From: Pedobacter cryoconitis
Lineage (GTDB): Bacteria > Bacteroidota > Bacteroidia > Sphingobacteriales > Sphingobacteriaceae
Assembly: GCF_014207135.1 (NCBI RefSeq)
Contig: NZ_JACHCC010000007.1
Span: 310,001-374,000, forward strand
Direction of reading: 5' to 3'
DNA length: 64,000 nt
Part shown: in pieces, positions 8,628 to 16,919 of the stretch
Position numbering within the stretch: the first letter of the stretch is position 1
Layout of the letters: each line of letters begins with the position of its first letter
The notes under the pieces: model-generated
What the model was told of the DNA's origin: nothing
The model's input: only the letters and a program-made list of their open reading frames with translations
Databases searched by the model: none
Position numbers and translations under genes: made by a program

Positions 8628-10913
8628 ATGAACAAACTATTTTTGATTGCAGTCATCATCTTTTCGGGTTTAGGGCTTAAGGCGCAATTGCCATCAGGTA
8701 AACGGAGTATTACAGATGCAGCACAGTTTTATCAAAAAGTAACACCTAAACTCATTGGAAAATGGACTAGTCCGCCTAAAGATGTGGTTACAAAGCGGCT
8801 TACCCGAGGTGCGATTATGGGAAATGGAGATGTAGGAGCAACCGTAGGAGGGGATTTATCTACACTGGTATTTTATATTGCCAAATCTGATTTCTGGTCT
8901 TCGGAAATAAAATTATTTGAAGATTCAAAAAAGGATCCTGCCCCGCTTCCAATTGGAGGGATTTCAATAAAAATTAAGAATCAATCGCATGCTGCTAATT
9001 ATTTGCTGGAACAAGATGTTGTAAATGCAGAAGTACGAAGCACATTTGGGACTGATGCAATAACCAGGACGCGGTCATGGATTGATGCAAATGATAATTA
9101 TTTAGTGACAGAAATCTGGACAGAATCAGAATTGCCTGTTACCGTAAGTGTAGAAACGTGGGCCAAGGCTGATCATGTCAATTATCCTTCTCAGGCGGCT
9201 GTAAATGGTCAGATTGCAGTAGCAGCAAGATCTACTAACTCACCTGATTTTATAGGTTCCTGGACCTCTAAAGCCGCAATAAGCACGAGGATAATGGGAA
9301 CAGAAGCAAAACTGTCAACTGACAATAAATCAATTTCTACTTCAGACTTTTCCATTTCAAAAGGTAAACCGGTAAAAATCATTTCGTACATATCAGGAGG
9401 AGGAAAAGAAAACAATGCTTATACAAAACAAAGCAGTGAAAAATTGATGGCATTATCTGGTAGTTCCCTCAACAAAAAGAAGTTGCTGAGTCAGCAATGG
9501 TGGAAACAGTACTGGGACCGTTCCTATATACAACTTCATGATGATACTTTTGAAAAGTACTATTATGGTGCTTTGTATGAAATTGCGGCAAGCACAAAAA
9601 ATAGTAAAGTTTGCCCTGGACTATACGGAATCTGGATTACCACTGATTCTGCCAGCTGGCATAGTGATATACACCTAAATTACAATGGAGAAGGCCCGTT
9701 TTATGGTCTGTTCTCCTCCAACCGGTCAGAACTGACACATTCCTATTATGATATTTTTCTGGATTTTGTACCTGAAGGTGAGCGAAGGGCAGAGAATGAC
9801 GCGTATAAATTGAATAAGGACCTGGAAGGTAAATCCTTGAAAGGAGTATTGTTCCCGGTAGGCTTAGGTCCATGGGGGAGCGTGACCGATGATGTATATC
9901 TGAATCAGACCATCAATGCTTCATTTTCTTCTGTCATCTTTATCTGGAATTATGAATATACGCAGGACAAATTGTTTCTAAAGACTAAATCCTATCCATT
10001 TATCAGAAAGATAGGAGATTTCTTTGAGGACTATCTGAAGGTTGATACAGTTGGTGGAAAAAGGAAATACGTACTCTGGACGGGGGCTCACGAAGAATCC
10101 TGGAACAAAAATGCCTCCCTTGACCTGGGATTTGTACGTATGGTCTATAAATTTTTACTCAAAGCCAGCGGTGATTTGAATATTGATCAGGATAAAAAGG
10201 AAAAATGGACAGATATATTGAATAAATTAAGTGATTTCCCCACAGCCATTATTGAAGGAAAAAAGATGTTTACACTGGATGACGCCGGATGGCTTGTACC
10301 TAAAAATAATCTGTCCGTTCTTGAGTTTATTTATCCTGCCGGAGCATTGGGTTTTTTATCCAACCCAGACTCATTGCAACTGGCACACAATACTATTGAT
10401 TATTATACCAGGCCTGGTTATCCAGGATATTTTAACATTAACAATTTCATTAAAATTTTTCCTATTGCCATACAAAGCAACTATAATCCGGATGTCTTGT
10501 TACCAAATTTTAAAAAAGTAATAAAGGCACAGTTGCAAAATAATATGACGATAAATGATGGTGTTCACGGAATCGAAAAGGCAGGTGCTATTGATGCGAT
10601 CAATATGATGCTGTTGCAGAGTTATAATGATGTGATGATACTTTTCCCTTACTGGAAAAAGCCGGCAAGTTTTAAAAGGTTAAGAGCAAAAGGTGCTTTT
10701 TTGGTCTCGGCAGAGCAAAACGAAGAAATTAAGAATATTTCTATCTTTAGTGAGAAGGGCAATACCTGTAAAATGATCAATCCATGGCCGGAAAGCTCAC
10801 CTAAGATCTATACAGTGTTTAGAGGGTTGAAAAAACAGGTTGATTATGTGAAAGAAGGAAATACATTGATTTTTAGGACGAATCCCGGTATGGAATATAT
10901 ACTGCTTAAGTAA
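8628..10913 (+). CDS. Secreted GH95-like (alpha/alpha)6 glycoside hydrolase
   Basis: This 761-residue protein has a signal peptide (about 1-20, ending LKAQ). The N-terminal domain contains LTRGAIMGNGDVGATVGGD, the opening typical of GH95-type and related glycosidases, where a beta-sandwich precedes an (alpha/alpha)6 barrel. In the barrel, SASWHSDIHLNYNGEGPFYG and SNRSEL match the substrate-cleft region of that superfamily. VLWTGAHEESWNKN and HGIEKAGAIDAINMMLLQS follow. GH95 enzymes are alpha-L-fucosidases or galactosidases; the exact substrate cannot be read here. No SusC/SusD pair is adjacent, so it is not in an obvious polysaccharide utilisation locus. Confidence 0.65.
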   Translation: MNKLFLIAVIIFSGLGLKAQLPSGKRSITDAAQFYQKVTPKLIGKWTSPPKDVVTKRLTRGAIMGNGDVGATVGGDLSTLVFYIAKSDFWSSEIKLFEDSKKDPAPLPIGGISIKIKNQSHAANYLLEQDVVNAEVRSTFGTDAITRTRSWIDANDNYLVTEIWTESELPVTVSVETWAKADHVNYPSQAAVNGQIAVAARSTNSPDFIGSWTSKAAISTRIMGTEAKLSTDNKSISTSDFSISKGKPVKIISYISGGGKENNAYTKQSSEKLMALSGSSLNKKKLLSQQWWKQYWDRSYIQLHDDTFEKYYYGALYEIAASTKNSKVCPGLYGIWITTDSASWHSDIHLNYNGEGPFYGLFSSNRSELTHSYYDIFLDFVPEGERRAENDAYKLNKDLEGKSLKGVLFPVGLGPWGSVTDDVYLNQTINASFSSVIFIWNYEYTQDKLFLKTKSYPFIRKIGDFFEDYLKVDTVGGKRKYVLWTGAHEESWNKNASLDLGFVRMVYKFLLKASGDLNIDQDKKEKWTDILNKLSDFPTAIIEGKKMFTLDDAGWLVPKNNLSVLEFIYPAGALGFLSNPDSLQLAHNTIDYYTRPGYPGYFNINNFIKIFPIAIQSNYNPDVLLPNFKKVIKAQLQNNMTINDGVHGIEKAGAIDAINMMLLQSYNDVMILFPYWKKPASFKRLRAKGAFLVSAEQNEEIKNISIFSEKGNTCKMINPWPESSPKIYTVFRGLKKQVDYVKEGNTLIFRTNPGMEYILLK

Positions 10914-11035
10914 GACCTTACTTATGTAGATGGATCTATTTCAAAAGAGATATAGCAAAATTATAGACAACAACTTGATCTTATTTTGGTTAATTAAGAA
11001 GTCAATTAGATTTTAGGAGCTGAACTGACAGATTT

Positions 11036-12433
11036 ATGATACAGAGTAAACGATTAATCACAACGATCTCGGTTATTTCCAGTGCAGGCTTGTCTGCCTT
11101 GAAATTTATTGTCGGAATTGCAACTGGAAGCTTAGGTCTGATTGCCGAAGGAGCGCATTCTTTGTTAGATTTATTTTCCACGCTGATTACATTTGTTGTG
11201 GTTCGTGTTTCTTCGATCCCGCCGGATGAGAATCATCCTTATGGTCATGAACGCGCAGAATCTTTAGGCGCCTTAGGCGGTATGGTTCTGCTTGCGGTAA
11301 CAGCGGTCTGGATCTTGTACCATTCCATTTCGACGATTATCTGGCATCCCGGAGCACCTGAGATCACCGTCTGGTCATTTGCGATTATCATGATCAGTTT
11401 GTTAGTTGATTTTTGGAGGGTTAAAAGTTTAAAAAAAGCCGCTGCTCATTATAACAGTCCTTCACTTGCTTCGGATGCTGAGCACTTTGGTAATGACTTG
11501 TTAGGTTCATTTGCGGTACTGGCCGGTCTTTTTGTGATTTTTCTTTCCCGCTATATCACATTACCGCTCTGGCTTGTAAACCGCGTCGATGCAATTGCTG
11601 CGCTCGGGGTTGCATTTGCTGCTTTAAAATCTTTTTGGAACATCGGCTCGCAGGCAGTCCGTTCATTGATGGACAATGTTCCCAAAGAACTCATTCCGAG
11701 TTTAAATAAGTTAATAGAAAAACAGGAAGGCGTTATCCCCGGTACGGTGGAAACCAAGCTCAGGTATGTCGGTAACATTCCCTATGTAGAGGCAGTTATA
11801 GGCACAAACCGGGAGCTTAACTTTGAAAAGGTTCATCAGTTAACTGAACAGATTGAGAAAGTCATTTCAAAGGAACTGGGAACCGATGCTGTTATTATTA
11901 TCCACCCTGAGCCGAAGGCTGCAGTTAATGAACCTTATGCTGTGACTGTCCATGCGATTGCCGACCGCTTGGGTTTAAGGATACATAATCTGCATGTGTA
12001 TCTGGTTGAACAAAAGATCTGGCTGGAGCTGGATATGGAGGTTTCTGGTTTGTTAAACCTTGCACAAGCCCATGTAGCTTCCGAGAAGCTGGAAAAAGCC
12101 TTAATTAAAGAATTCAAATCACCTGTACATATCAAGGTACATCTGGAGCCTTTGAATGAGAAGCCTTATGAGGCGCAAATCGACCACCATCTTAAAAGTG
12201 AAATACAGAAAGTCGTTCAGTCAATTGATAAAGATGCCATTCTGGAGGATGTTTTAATTACTGATCATGGAATTGTGCTGACACTGACTTTACCACTTCC
12301 GGACGATATGGCTCTGTTTGAAGTTCACGCTACTATGTCGGCTATTGAACGTAAGATCCGGGCACAAATCATGGACGTCACAAAGGTCCATATTGATCCG
12401 GAACCCCTATCGAAATATCCAGTGAACGGCTAA
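11036..12433 (+). CDS. Cation diffusion facilitator with three C-terminal repeats
   Basis: This 465-residue inner-membrane metal/proton antiporter is longer than the usual 300 or so. The transmembrane part (about 1-205) has GAHSLLDL in TM2 and SDAEHFGNDLLGS in TM5. Both give HxxxD metal-site pairs, which in this family favour zinc. The cytoplasmic region then holds three successive copies of the CDF dimerisation domain, ending in IIIHPEP (about 285), IKVHLEP (about 370) and VHIDPEP (about 455). One copy is the norm. The gene stands alone and is followed by a palindromic AGAAAAGCCGATCGGATTTC segment at 12433-12452. Confidence 0.85.
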   Translation: MIQSKRLITTISVISSAGLSALKFIVGIATGSLGLIAEGAHSLLDLFSTLITFVVVRVSSIPPDENHPYGHERAESLGALGGMVLLAVTAVWILYHSISTIIWHPGAPEITVWSFAIIMISLLVDFWRVKSLKKAAAHYNSPSLASDAEHFGNDLLGSFAVLAGLFVIFLSRYITLPLWLVNRVDAIAALGVAFAALKSFWNIGSQAVRSLMDNVPKELIPSLNKLIEKQEGVIPGTVETKLRYVGNIPYVEAVIGTNRELNFEKVHQLTEQIEKVISKELGTDAVIIIHPEPKAAVNEPYAVTVHAIADRLGLRIHNLHVYLVEQKIWLELDMEVSGLLNLAQAHVASEKLEKALIKEFKSPVHIKVHLEPLNEKPYEAQIDHHLKSEIQKVVQSIDKDAILEDVLITDHGIVLTLTLPLPDDMALFEVHATMSAIERKIRAQIMDVTKVHIDPEPLSKYPVNG

Positions 12434-12492
12434 GAAAAGCCGATCGGATTTCTCTAAAAACGATCAATTACAATCCAAAAAAAACTTGAAAA

Positions 12493-12571
12493 TACACTGT
12501 TTGTAATTCACTGACAATCAGTGTACTGTATATACTTTGTTCAGACATTGTTCAGACACTGTTCACAGGTG
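12493..12571. repeat. Palindrome plus three 11-bp direct repeats
   Basis: CACTGACAATCAGTG at 12509-12523 is a palindrome with a 3-base centre, flanked by TACACTG (12493-12499) and CAGTGTA (12519-12525). Starting 16 bases later are three end-to-end 11-bp units: GTTCAGACATT (12539-12549), GTTCAGACACT (12550-12560) and the weaker GTTCACAGGTG (12561-12571). A one-helical-turn repeat suggests a protein-binding array. Confidence 0.6.
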
Positions 12572-12671
12572 CTAAAGACTATATTCAGTTTTTATCGAAT
12601 AAAGGCTCAACAATAAATGAATAATCTTATAAAGTAGCATTTATGATAATACTTCTGATTGAGTTTTAAAC

Positions 12672-12695
12672 GGCTCCTGTTTCAGGGGGCTTTTT
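12672..12695 (+). terminator. Rho-independent terminator-like hairpin
   Basis: GCTCCTG (12673-12679) pairs with CAGGGGGC (12683-12690), using one G-U pair, around a 3-base loop, and is followed by a run of five T. It lies 240 bp after the CDF gene, so it may end a short transcript begun near the direct repeats or a long CDF 3' UTR. Confidence 0.45.
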
Positions 12696-12727
12696 GATTA
12701 AATGGAGTAATAAACGAGGTAAAACAC

Positions 12728-12743
12728 TACCTATAGTTAGGTA
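12728..12743. promoter_or_regulatory. Exopolysaccharide-locus 16-bp motif, copy A
   Basis: TACCTATAGTTAGGTA has 6-bp arms around TAGT. It resembles sites at 13618, 33164 and 37808. The TTTG of a poor -7 box (AATATTTG) ends at 12766, 38 bp after the motif's first base; in the other three copies this distance is 45-46 bp. It lies 141 bp upstream of the chosen cpsB start. Confidence 0.5.
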
Positions 12744-12883
12744 TATTTCTCTATTATTAATATTTGTCGTTGAAATTTGGTGAATATAGCATCCGGCTAT
12801 TATATTTTTGTTTAAAAAACAGTTCTTCATCTGCCGTTATGGAATACTGGTTTAATTTCACAAAATCTTTTAAATCTATTAAC

Positions 12884-13612
12884 ATGTTCTCCTTTTTTAC
12901 AAAAAAAACGCAAGTCGATCATATAGAATGGCTGGGTGTAGATATGCATTCTCATTTGTTACCGGGTATTGATGATGGTGCCGCTGATATAATACATACC
13001 GTTGGATTTATAAAAAAACTCAGAGAACTGGGGTTTCATAAACTACTTTGTACCCCTCATGTTTTTACAGAATTATACCCAAACACACCCGAAACTATAA
13101 AATCGGCCCTGAATGAAACACAGCTGGCTTTACAGAAAACAAATTTAGATATAGAGATAGGGGCAGCGGCAGAATATATGATCAATGATACTTTTAAGGT
13201 TTCTGATCAGTTGTTATGCCTGCCCGGGAGACACCTTTTAATTGAGATGTCTTATCTGGCTGAAATGCCTGATATAGAAAAGATAATCTTTGATCTTCAG
13301 CTCAGAGGTTACATCGTAATCCTTGCTCATCCCGAGCGCTATAACTTCTATTTTGATAAACACCAGCGTTTTCATCGTCTTAAAGATATCGGCGTATTAT
13401 TTCAGCTCAATCTTTTGTCTCTATCCGGGTACTATGGAAAAGAAGTAAAAAAACAGGCAGAATACCTGATTCAAAAAAACTATTACGAGCTGGCAGGTAC
13501 CGACCTGCATCATGAAAAGCATCTTGAAATATTGACCAGAGAAATACGTAGCGGAAGGCTGTTTCATCAGATTGGTCATGTGAATTTCAGGAATAAAGAG
13601 CTGTTTGTCTGA
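12884..13612 (+). CDS. CpsB/YwqE-type PHP-domain protein-tyrosine phosphatase
   Basis: This is a cytosolic metal-dependent phosphatase of the PHP fold, the kind that dephosphorylates Wzc-type tyrosine kinases. Metal-ligand motifs are visible in order: VDMHSHLLPGIDDG near the N-terminus, CTPHVF, ILAHPERY and LAGTDLHHEKH. I chose ATG 12884, which gives 242 residues starting MFSFFTKK, the usual opening in this family. The frame stays open back to a TTG at 12764, and ATG 12839 is another option. The gene precedes the wza-wzc operon by 101 bp, and its substrate is probably the kinase encoded at 14558. Confidence 0.8.
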   Translation: MFSFFTKKTQVDHIEWLGVDMHSHLLPGIDDGAADIIHTVGFIKKLRELGFHKLLCTPHVFTELYPNTPETIKSALNETQLALQKTNLDIEIGAAAEYMINDTFKVSDQLLCLPGRHLLIEMSYLAEMPDIEKIIFDLQLRGYIVILAHPERYNFYFDKHQRFHRLKDIGVLFQLNLLSLSGYYGKEVKKQAEYLIQKNYYELAGTDLHHEKHLEILTREIRSGRLFHQIGHVNFRNKELFV

Positions 13613-13617
13613 CTAAA

Positions 13618-13664
13618 TACCAAATTGTGGGTAGATTAATTGGTATTTAAATCAATTAGTTTTG
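13618..13664 (+). promoter_or_regulatory. Exopolysaccharide-locus motif copy D with -7 box before wza
   Basis: TACCAAATTGTGGGTA (13618-13633) closely matches copy B at 33164. It is followed by TAGTTTTG (13657-13664), a good TAnnTTTG box identical to the one behind copy B. The motif begins 5 bases after the cpsB stop codon, and the wza start is at 13714. No good -33 element is visible, and the motif centre would lie about 40-45 bp upstream of transcription start, an activator-like position. Confidence 0.55.
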
Positions 13665-13713
13665 CTTTAACTTAATTCTGGTGGTTAAGCTGGTTTAATA
13701 GATTTAGATTACT

Positions 13714-14526
13714 ATGACAAAAGGTTTGTTTACTGGAAAATTCTTTAATTTTTTAGTTATTGGCTCTGTTTTTTTGATGAGTTCTTGTTCTGTGACAAAA
13801 AAAGTCCCTTATTTTCAGGATATCAATGCAATTAATCAGTCTGAGCTGTCAGATGGTGCTGTTTTTCATGAATTAACTATTCAGACGGACGATATTTTAT
13901 CCATTTCCATGATAACTATTGATCCTGCAAGTGCCATGCCTGTTAATCAGCTGGCCGGGCAAAGTATAAATACCAGTATTCAGTCTGCGCTCAATCCGGC
14001 GCCACCCGCTTCTACCAATGGTTTTTTGGTTGATAAAAATGGAGAAGTTGATATATCAGTCGTTGGAAAGGTGAAAGTCGAAGGGTTGACCACCTATCAG
14101 GCCAGGGAATTGATTAAAAGTAAAGCAGCCGTTGTATACAGGGATCCTAATGTACAGGTCAGGTATGCAAATTTCAGAGTAACTGTATTAGGTGAAGTAG
14201 CCAGACCATCCACTTATGTAGTGCCAAATGAAAAGGTAAGTGTTTTAGATGCTTTAGGCCTGGCAGGCGATCTGACCATCTTCGGAAAAAGAGAAAATGT
14301 ATTGCTTATCAGAGAAAATGATGGTAAAAAAGAATTTGTAAGACTTGATCTGAATTCTTCTCAACTCTTTAAGAGCCCGTTTTATTATCTGAAACAAAAT
14401 GACGTGATCTATGTGGAACCAAATAAAGGCAAAGCAGCCTCATTGAACCAGGCCAGAACACAAACATTTGCCATTATCGGAACCGCTCTTTCGGTATTGA
14501 TTGTATTGTTCTCAAGGCTTAAATAA
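13714..14526 (+). CDS. Wza-family outer-membrane polysaccharide export lipoprotein
   Basis: This 270-residue protein starts with a lipoprotein signal sequence (MSSCSVTKK, lipidated Cys about residue 25). The polysaccharide export (Poly_export) domain spans about residues 50-140: DILSISMITIDP, then VDKNGEVDISVVGKVKVEGLT. A SLBB-type domain follows, FRVTVLGEVARPSTYVVPNE. The C-terminus is a hydrophobic helix (IIGTALSVLIVLFSRL) that in Wza-type proteins helps span the outer membrane. It should form the export channel that docks with the co-polymerase encoded 31 bp downstream. It is the first gene of a tightly packed operon running to 28948. Confidence 0.85.
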   Translation: MTKGLFTGKFFNFLVIGSVFLMSSCSVTKKVPYFQDINAINQSELSDGAVFHELTIQTDDILSISMITIDPASAMPVNQLAGQSINTSIQSALNPAPPASTNGFLVDKNGEVDISVVGKVKVEGLTTYQARELIKSKAAVVYRDPNVQVRYANFRVTVLGEVARPSTYVVPNEKVSVLDALGLAGDLTIFGKRENVLLIRENDGKKEFVRLDLNSSQLFKSPFYYLKQNDVIYVEPNKGKAASLNQARTQTFAIIGTALSVLIVLFSRLK

Positions 14527-14557
14527 ACAAAAGCGCTAACATTTTTATAAACACTAA

Positions 14558-16915
14558 ATGAAGAATACAATTTCTGAGGATAAGATTGTGCATGAGGAAT
14601 TAGAAGGTCTGGATTTGAAACAAATCTTCTCACGTGTACTTGATAACTGGTATTGGATCGGCCTGTCAGTTTTTATCTGTCTTGCATTATCTTATTTATA
14701 TGCCAGGTATAAAACACCTAATTATAAAATCTCTGCCAGGGTATTGGTTAATGACGAGAAAAAAGGAGCAGGTCTGTCCGGTGGCGCTGATCTATTAGGT
14801 GATCTGGGGGGCCTTTTAGGAACTAAGAGTACGGTTGATAATGAAGCGGAGATCCTGAAAACGAGGAATCTGATGGAGCAGGTTGTCAAAGACATGGGGC
14901 TGAATGTTACTTATTACAGAAAAGGGACAGTCAAGAACATTGAATTATATGAGTCTCCCTATAAAGTGAAAATAATTGCGGCGGTTGATACGATTAAAGC
15001 TGCTGATGTCCAGGTGAATTTCCTGGAAAATGGAAAACTAGCTGTTACCACGGACGGTTTAGATACCTTAGTTGGTTTTGATCACTCCTTTGCCATACCG
15101 GATGTAGGGGTCATTCAGATCATAAGAAATGCGGGTATTTCTGCCGCAGATGAAAAATATAGTTTTAACATCAAGTCAGTAGACTCGAGGGTTATGGATT
15201 TGATGGATGCACTGAATGTGGAAGTCAAAAATAAGCAGATAACTGTAATCGATCTGACTTTAAATCATCCGATTCCTAAAAAGGGTGAAGACATTCTGAG
15301 TAAACTTATCGAAAAATATGTACAGGCTAATCTTAAAGATAAAAATGAAGTGGCCGATAGTACCGTTAAATTCATACAAAACCGGTTAGCTTATATCGGA
15401 GGAGAATTGGGCGGACTGGAAGGGAACATTCAGGATTTTAAACAAAAGAATAACCTGGCCGACATGTCCGAACAGTCTAAATTACTGGTTCAGACTACCG
15501 GACAATATGTAAATGATCTGGGGAAGATAGAAACACAGATTAGTGTACTGAAGAGTTTGCAGGATTATTTAAAAGATGAAGCCAAAAATAAAAGAGTTTT
15601 ACCTAGTTCGCTGATCCCTGTGGATGTGGTGTTCAATGGCGCAGTAGAGAAATACAACGGGCTGACTTTAGAACGTGCAAGACGTCTGATCGGGGTGACG
15701 GAAGTCAATCCTGGTATACAATTGATGGATAAGGAAATTGCAAACGCAAGGGCCGATATTGAATCTAATATTGCAACCACACTGAATGGGCTTGTGATTA
15801 CCCGGAACCGGATTAATGAGCAAATGAAGAAAGCCGAAGGACAGGTTAAAAATGTTCCTCAGATTGAACGGAATTATCTGAATCTGGCCAGACAACAGCG
15901 GATTAAACAGGAGCTTTATATTTTCCTGATGCAGAAAAGCGAAGAAACCGCAATATCTAAAACTTCAAACATAGCCAATTCCAGAACTATAGACCCTCCT
16001 AAGTCAGAGATCAAACCCTTCAGCCCTAAAAAAGCGGTTGTCTACTTAATGGGAATGGTTGCCGGACTAATTATCCCTTTAGGACTAATGTATGTAAAAG
16101 ATACCCTGAACGATAAAGTACAGGCCAAGGAAGATATTCTTAAAATAACGCAGGTTCCGATAATAGGGGAGATCAGTCATGACCAGGAAACAGATAATAT
16201 GGCTGTAGCAAACAGATCCAGATCTGCTATTTCAGAGCAATTCAGGGCATTGAGAACGAACCTCTCTTTCTTCTTTAAAAACGCAGACGAAAAGGTTATA
16301 CTCATCACGAGCAGTATGTCGGGAGAAGGAAAATCCTTTGTTTCTATTAATCTCGGACATATCCTGGCATTGACCAATAAGAAAGTCTTGTTGATGGAGC
16401 TTGACTTGCGCAAACCAGGTTTGTCAGCTAAACTGGAAATTTCAAATCCGGTTGGGTTTACCAATTATGTAACAAATACTGACCTGACCTCAAAAGATAT
16501 TGTGAAACCATTGAAAATTCAGGAAAACCTTTTTATCGTGAGTTCAGGGCCAATCCCGCCAAATCCTGCAGAATTATTATTGAGTGAAAGAACCAATTTG
16601 CTGATGAAAGAATTGAAACAGCAATTTGATTATATCATTATTGATGCCCCTCCGATAGGAATCGTAACTGATGCACAGCTGATGGCTTCGCATGCAGATG
16701 TAAGTATGTATGTCGTAAGGCAGAATTATACCCTGAAACAACAGTTGAAAATTGCGGATGATTTGCAGGCAAGTGGAAAAATGAAAGGATTAAGCATTGT
16801 GGTTAATGATATACACGCTACAAAGGGCTATGGGTATGGATATAGTTACGGGAATTATGAAGTAAACAATACATCGCCCGGTTTTTTCAGCAGACTATTT
16901 AAAACAAAGGGCTAA
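14558..16915 (+). CDS. Wzc-like polysaccharide co-polymerase and tyrosine autokinase
   Basis: This 785-residue inner-membrane protein has an N-terminal Wzz domain with TM1 at about 34-51 (WIGLSVFICLALSYLYA), a long periplasmic coiled-coil region, a GNVR-like IDPPKSEIKPFSPKKAVVYL segment, and TM2 at about 495-515. The cytoplasmic BY-kinase domain has Walker A SSMSGEGKSF, Walker A' LLMELDLRKPG and Walker B YIIIDAPPIG. The C-terminus carries a tyrosine cluster (GYGYGYSYGNYEV) for autophosphorylation. It controls chain length and export with Wza, and is the probable substrate of the CpsB-type phosphatase just upstream of this operon. Confidence 0.9.
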   Translation: MKNTISEDKIVHEELEGLDLKQIFSRVLDNWYWIGLSVFICLALSYLYARYKTPNYKISARVLVNDEKKGAGLSGGADLLGDLGGLLGTKSTVDNEAEILKTRNLMEQVVKDMGLNVTYYRKGTVKNIELYESPYKVKIIAAVDTIKAADVQVNFLENGKLAVTTDGLDTLVGFDHSFAIPDVGVIQIIRNAGISAADEKYSFNIKSVDSRVMDLMDALNVEVKNKQITVIDLTLNHPIPKKGEDILSKLIEKYVQANLKDKNEVADSTVKFIQNRLAYIGGELGGLEGNIQDFKQKNNLADMSEQSKLLVQTTGQYVNDLGKIETQISVLKSLQDYLKDEAKNKRVLPSSLIPVDVVFNGAVEKYNGLTLERARRLIGVTEVNPGIQLMDKEIANARADIESNIATTLNGLVITRNRINEQMKKAEGQVKNVPQIERNYLNLARQQRIKQELYIFLMQKSEETAISKTSNIANSRTIDPPKSEIKPFSPKKAVVYLMGMVAGLIIPLGLMYVKDTLNDKVQAKEDILKITQVPIIGEISHDQETDNMAVANRSRSAISEQFRALRTNLSFFFKNADEKVILITSSMSGEGKSFVSINLGHILALTNKKVLLMELDLRKPGLSAKLEISNPVGFTNYVTNTDLTSKDIVKPLKIQENLFIVSSGPIPPNPAELLLSERTNLLMKELKQQFDYIIIDAPPIGIVTDAQLMASHADVSMYVVRQNYTLKQQLKIADDLQASGKMKGLSIVVNDIHATKGYGYGYSYGNYEVNNTSPGFFSRLFKTKG

Positions 16916-16919
16916 TTAA

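Larger units (their letters stand above)
12434..12883. other. 450-bp regulatory gap before the cpsB gene
   Basis: No convincing gene is visible. From left to right it holds a palindrome after the CDF gene, an interrupted palindrome with three 11-bp direct repeats (12493-12571), a terminator-like hairpin (12672-12695), and a copy of the 16-bp exopolysaccharide-locus motif (12728-12743). Confidence 0.6.
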
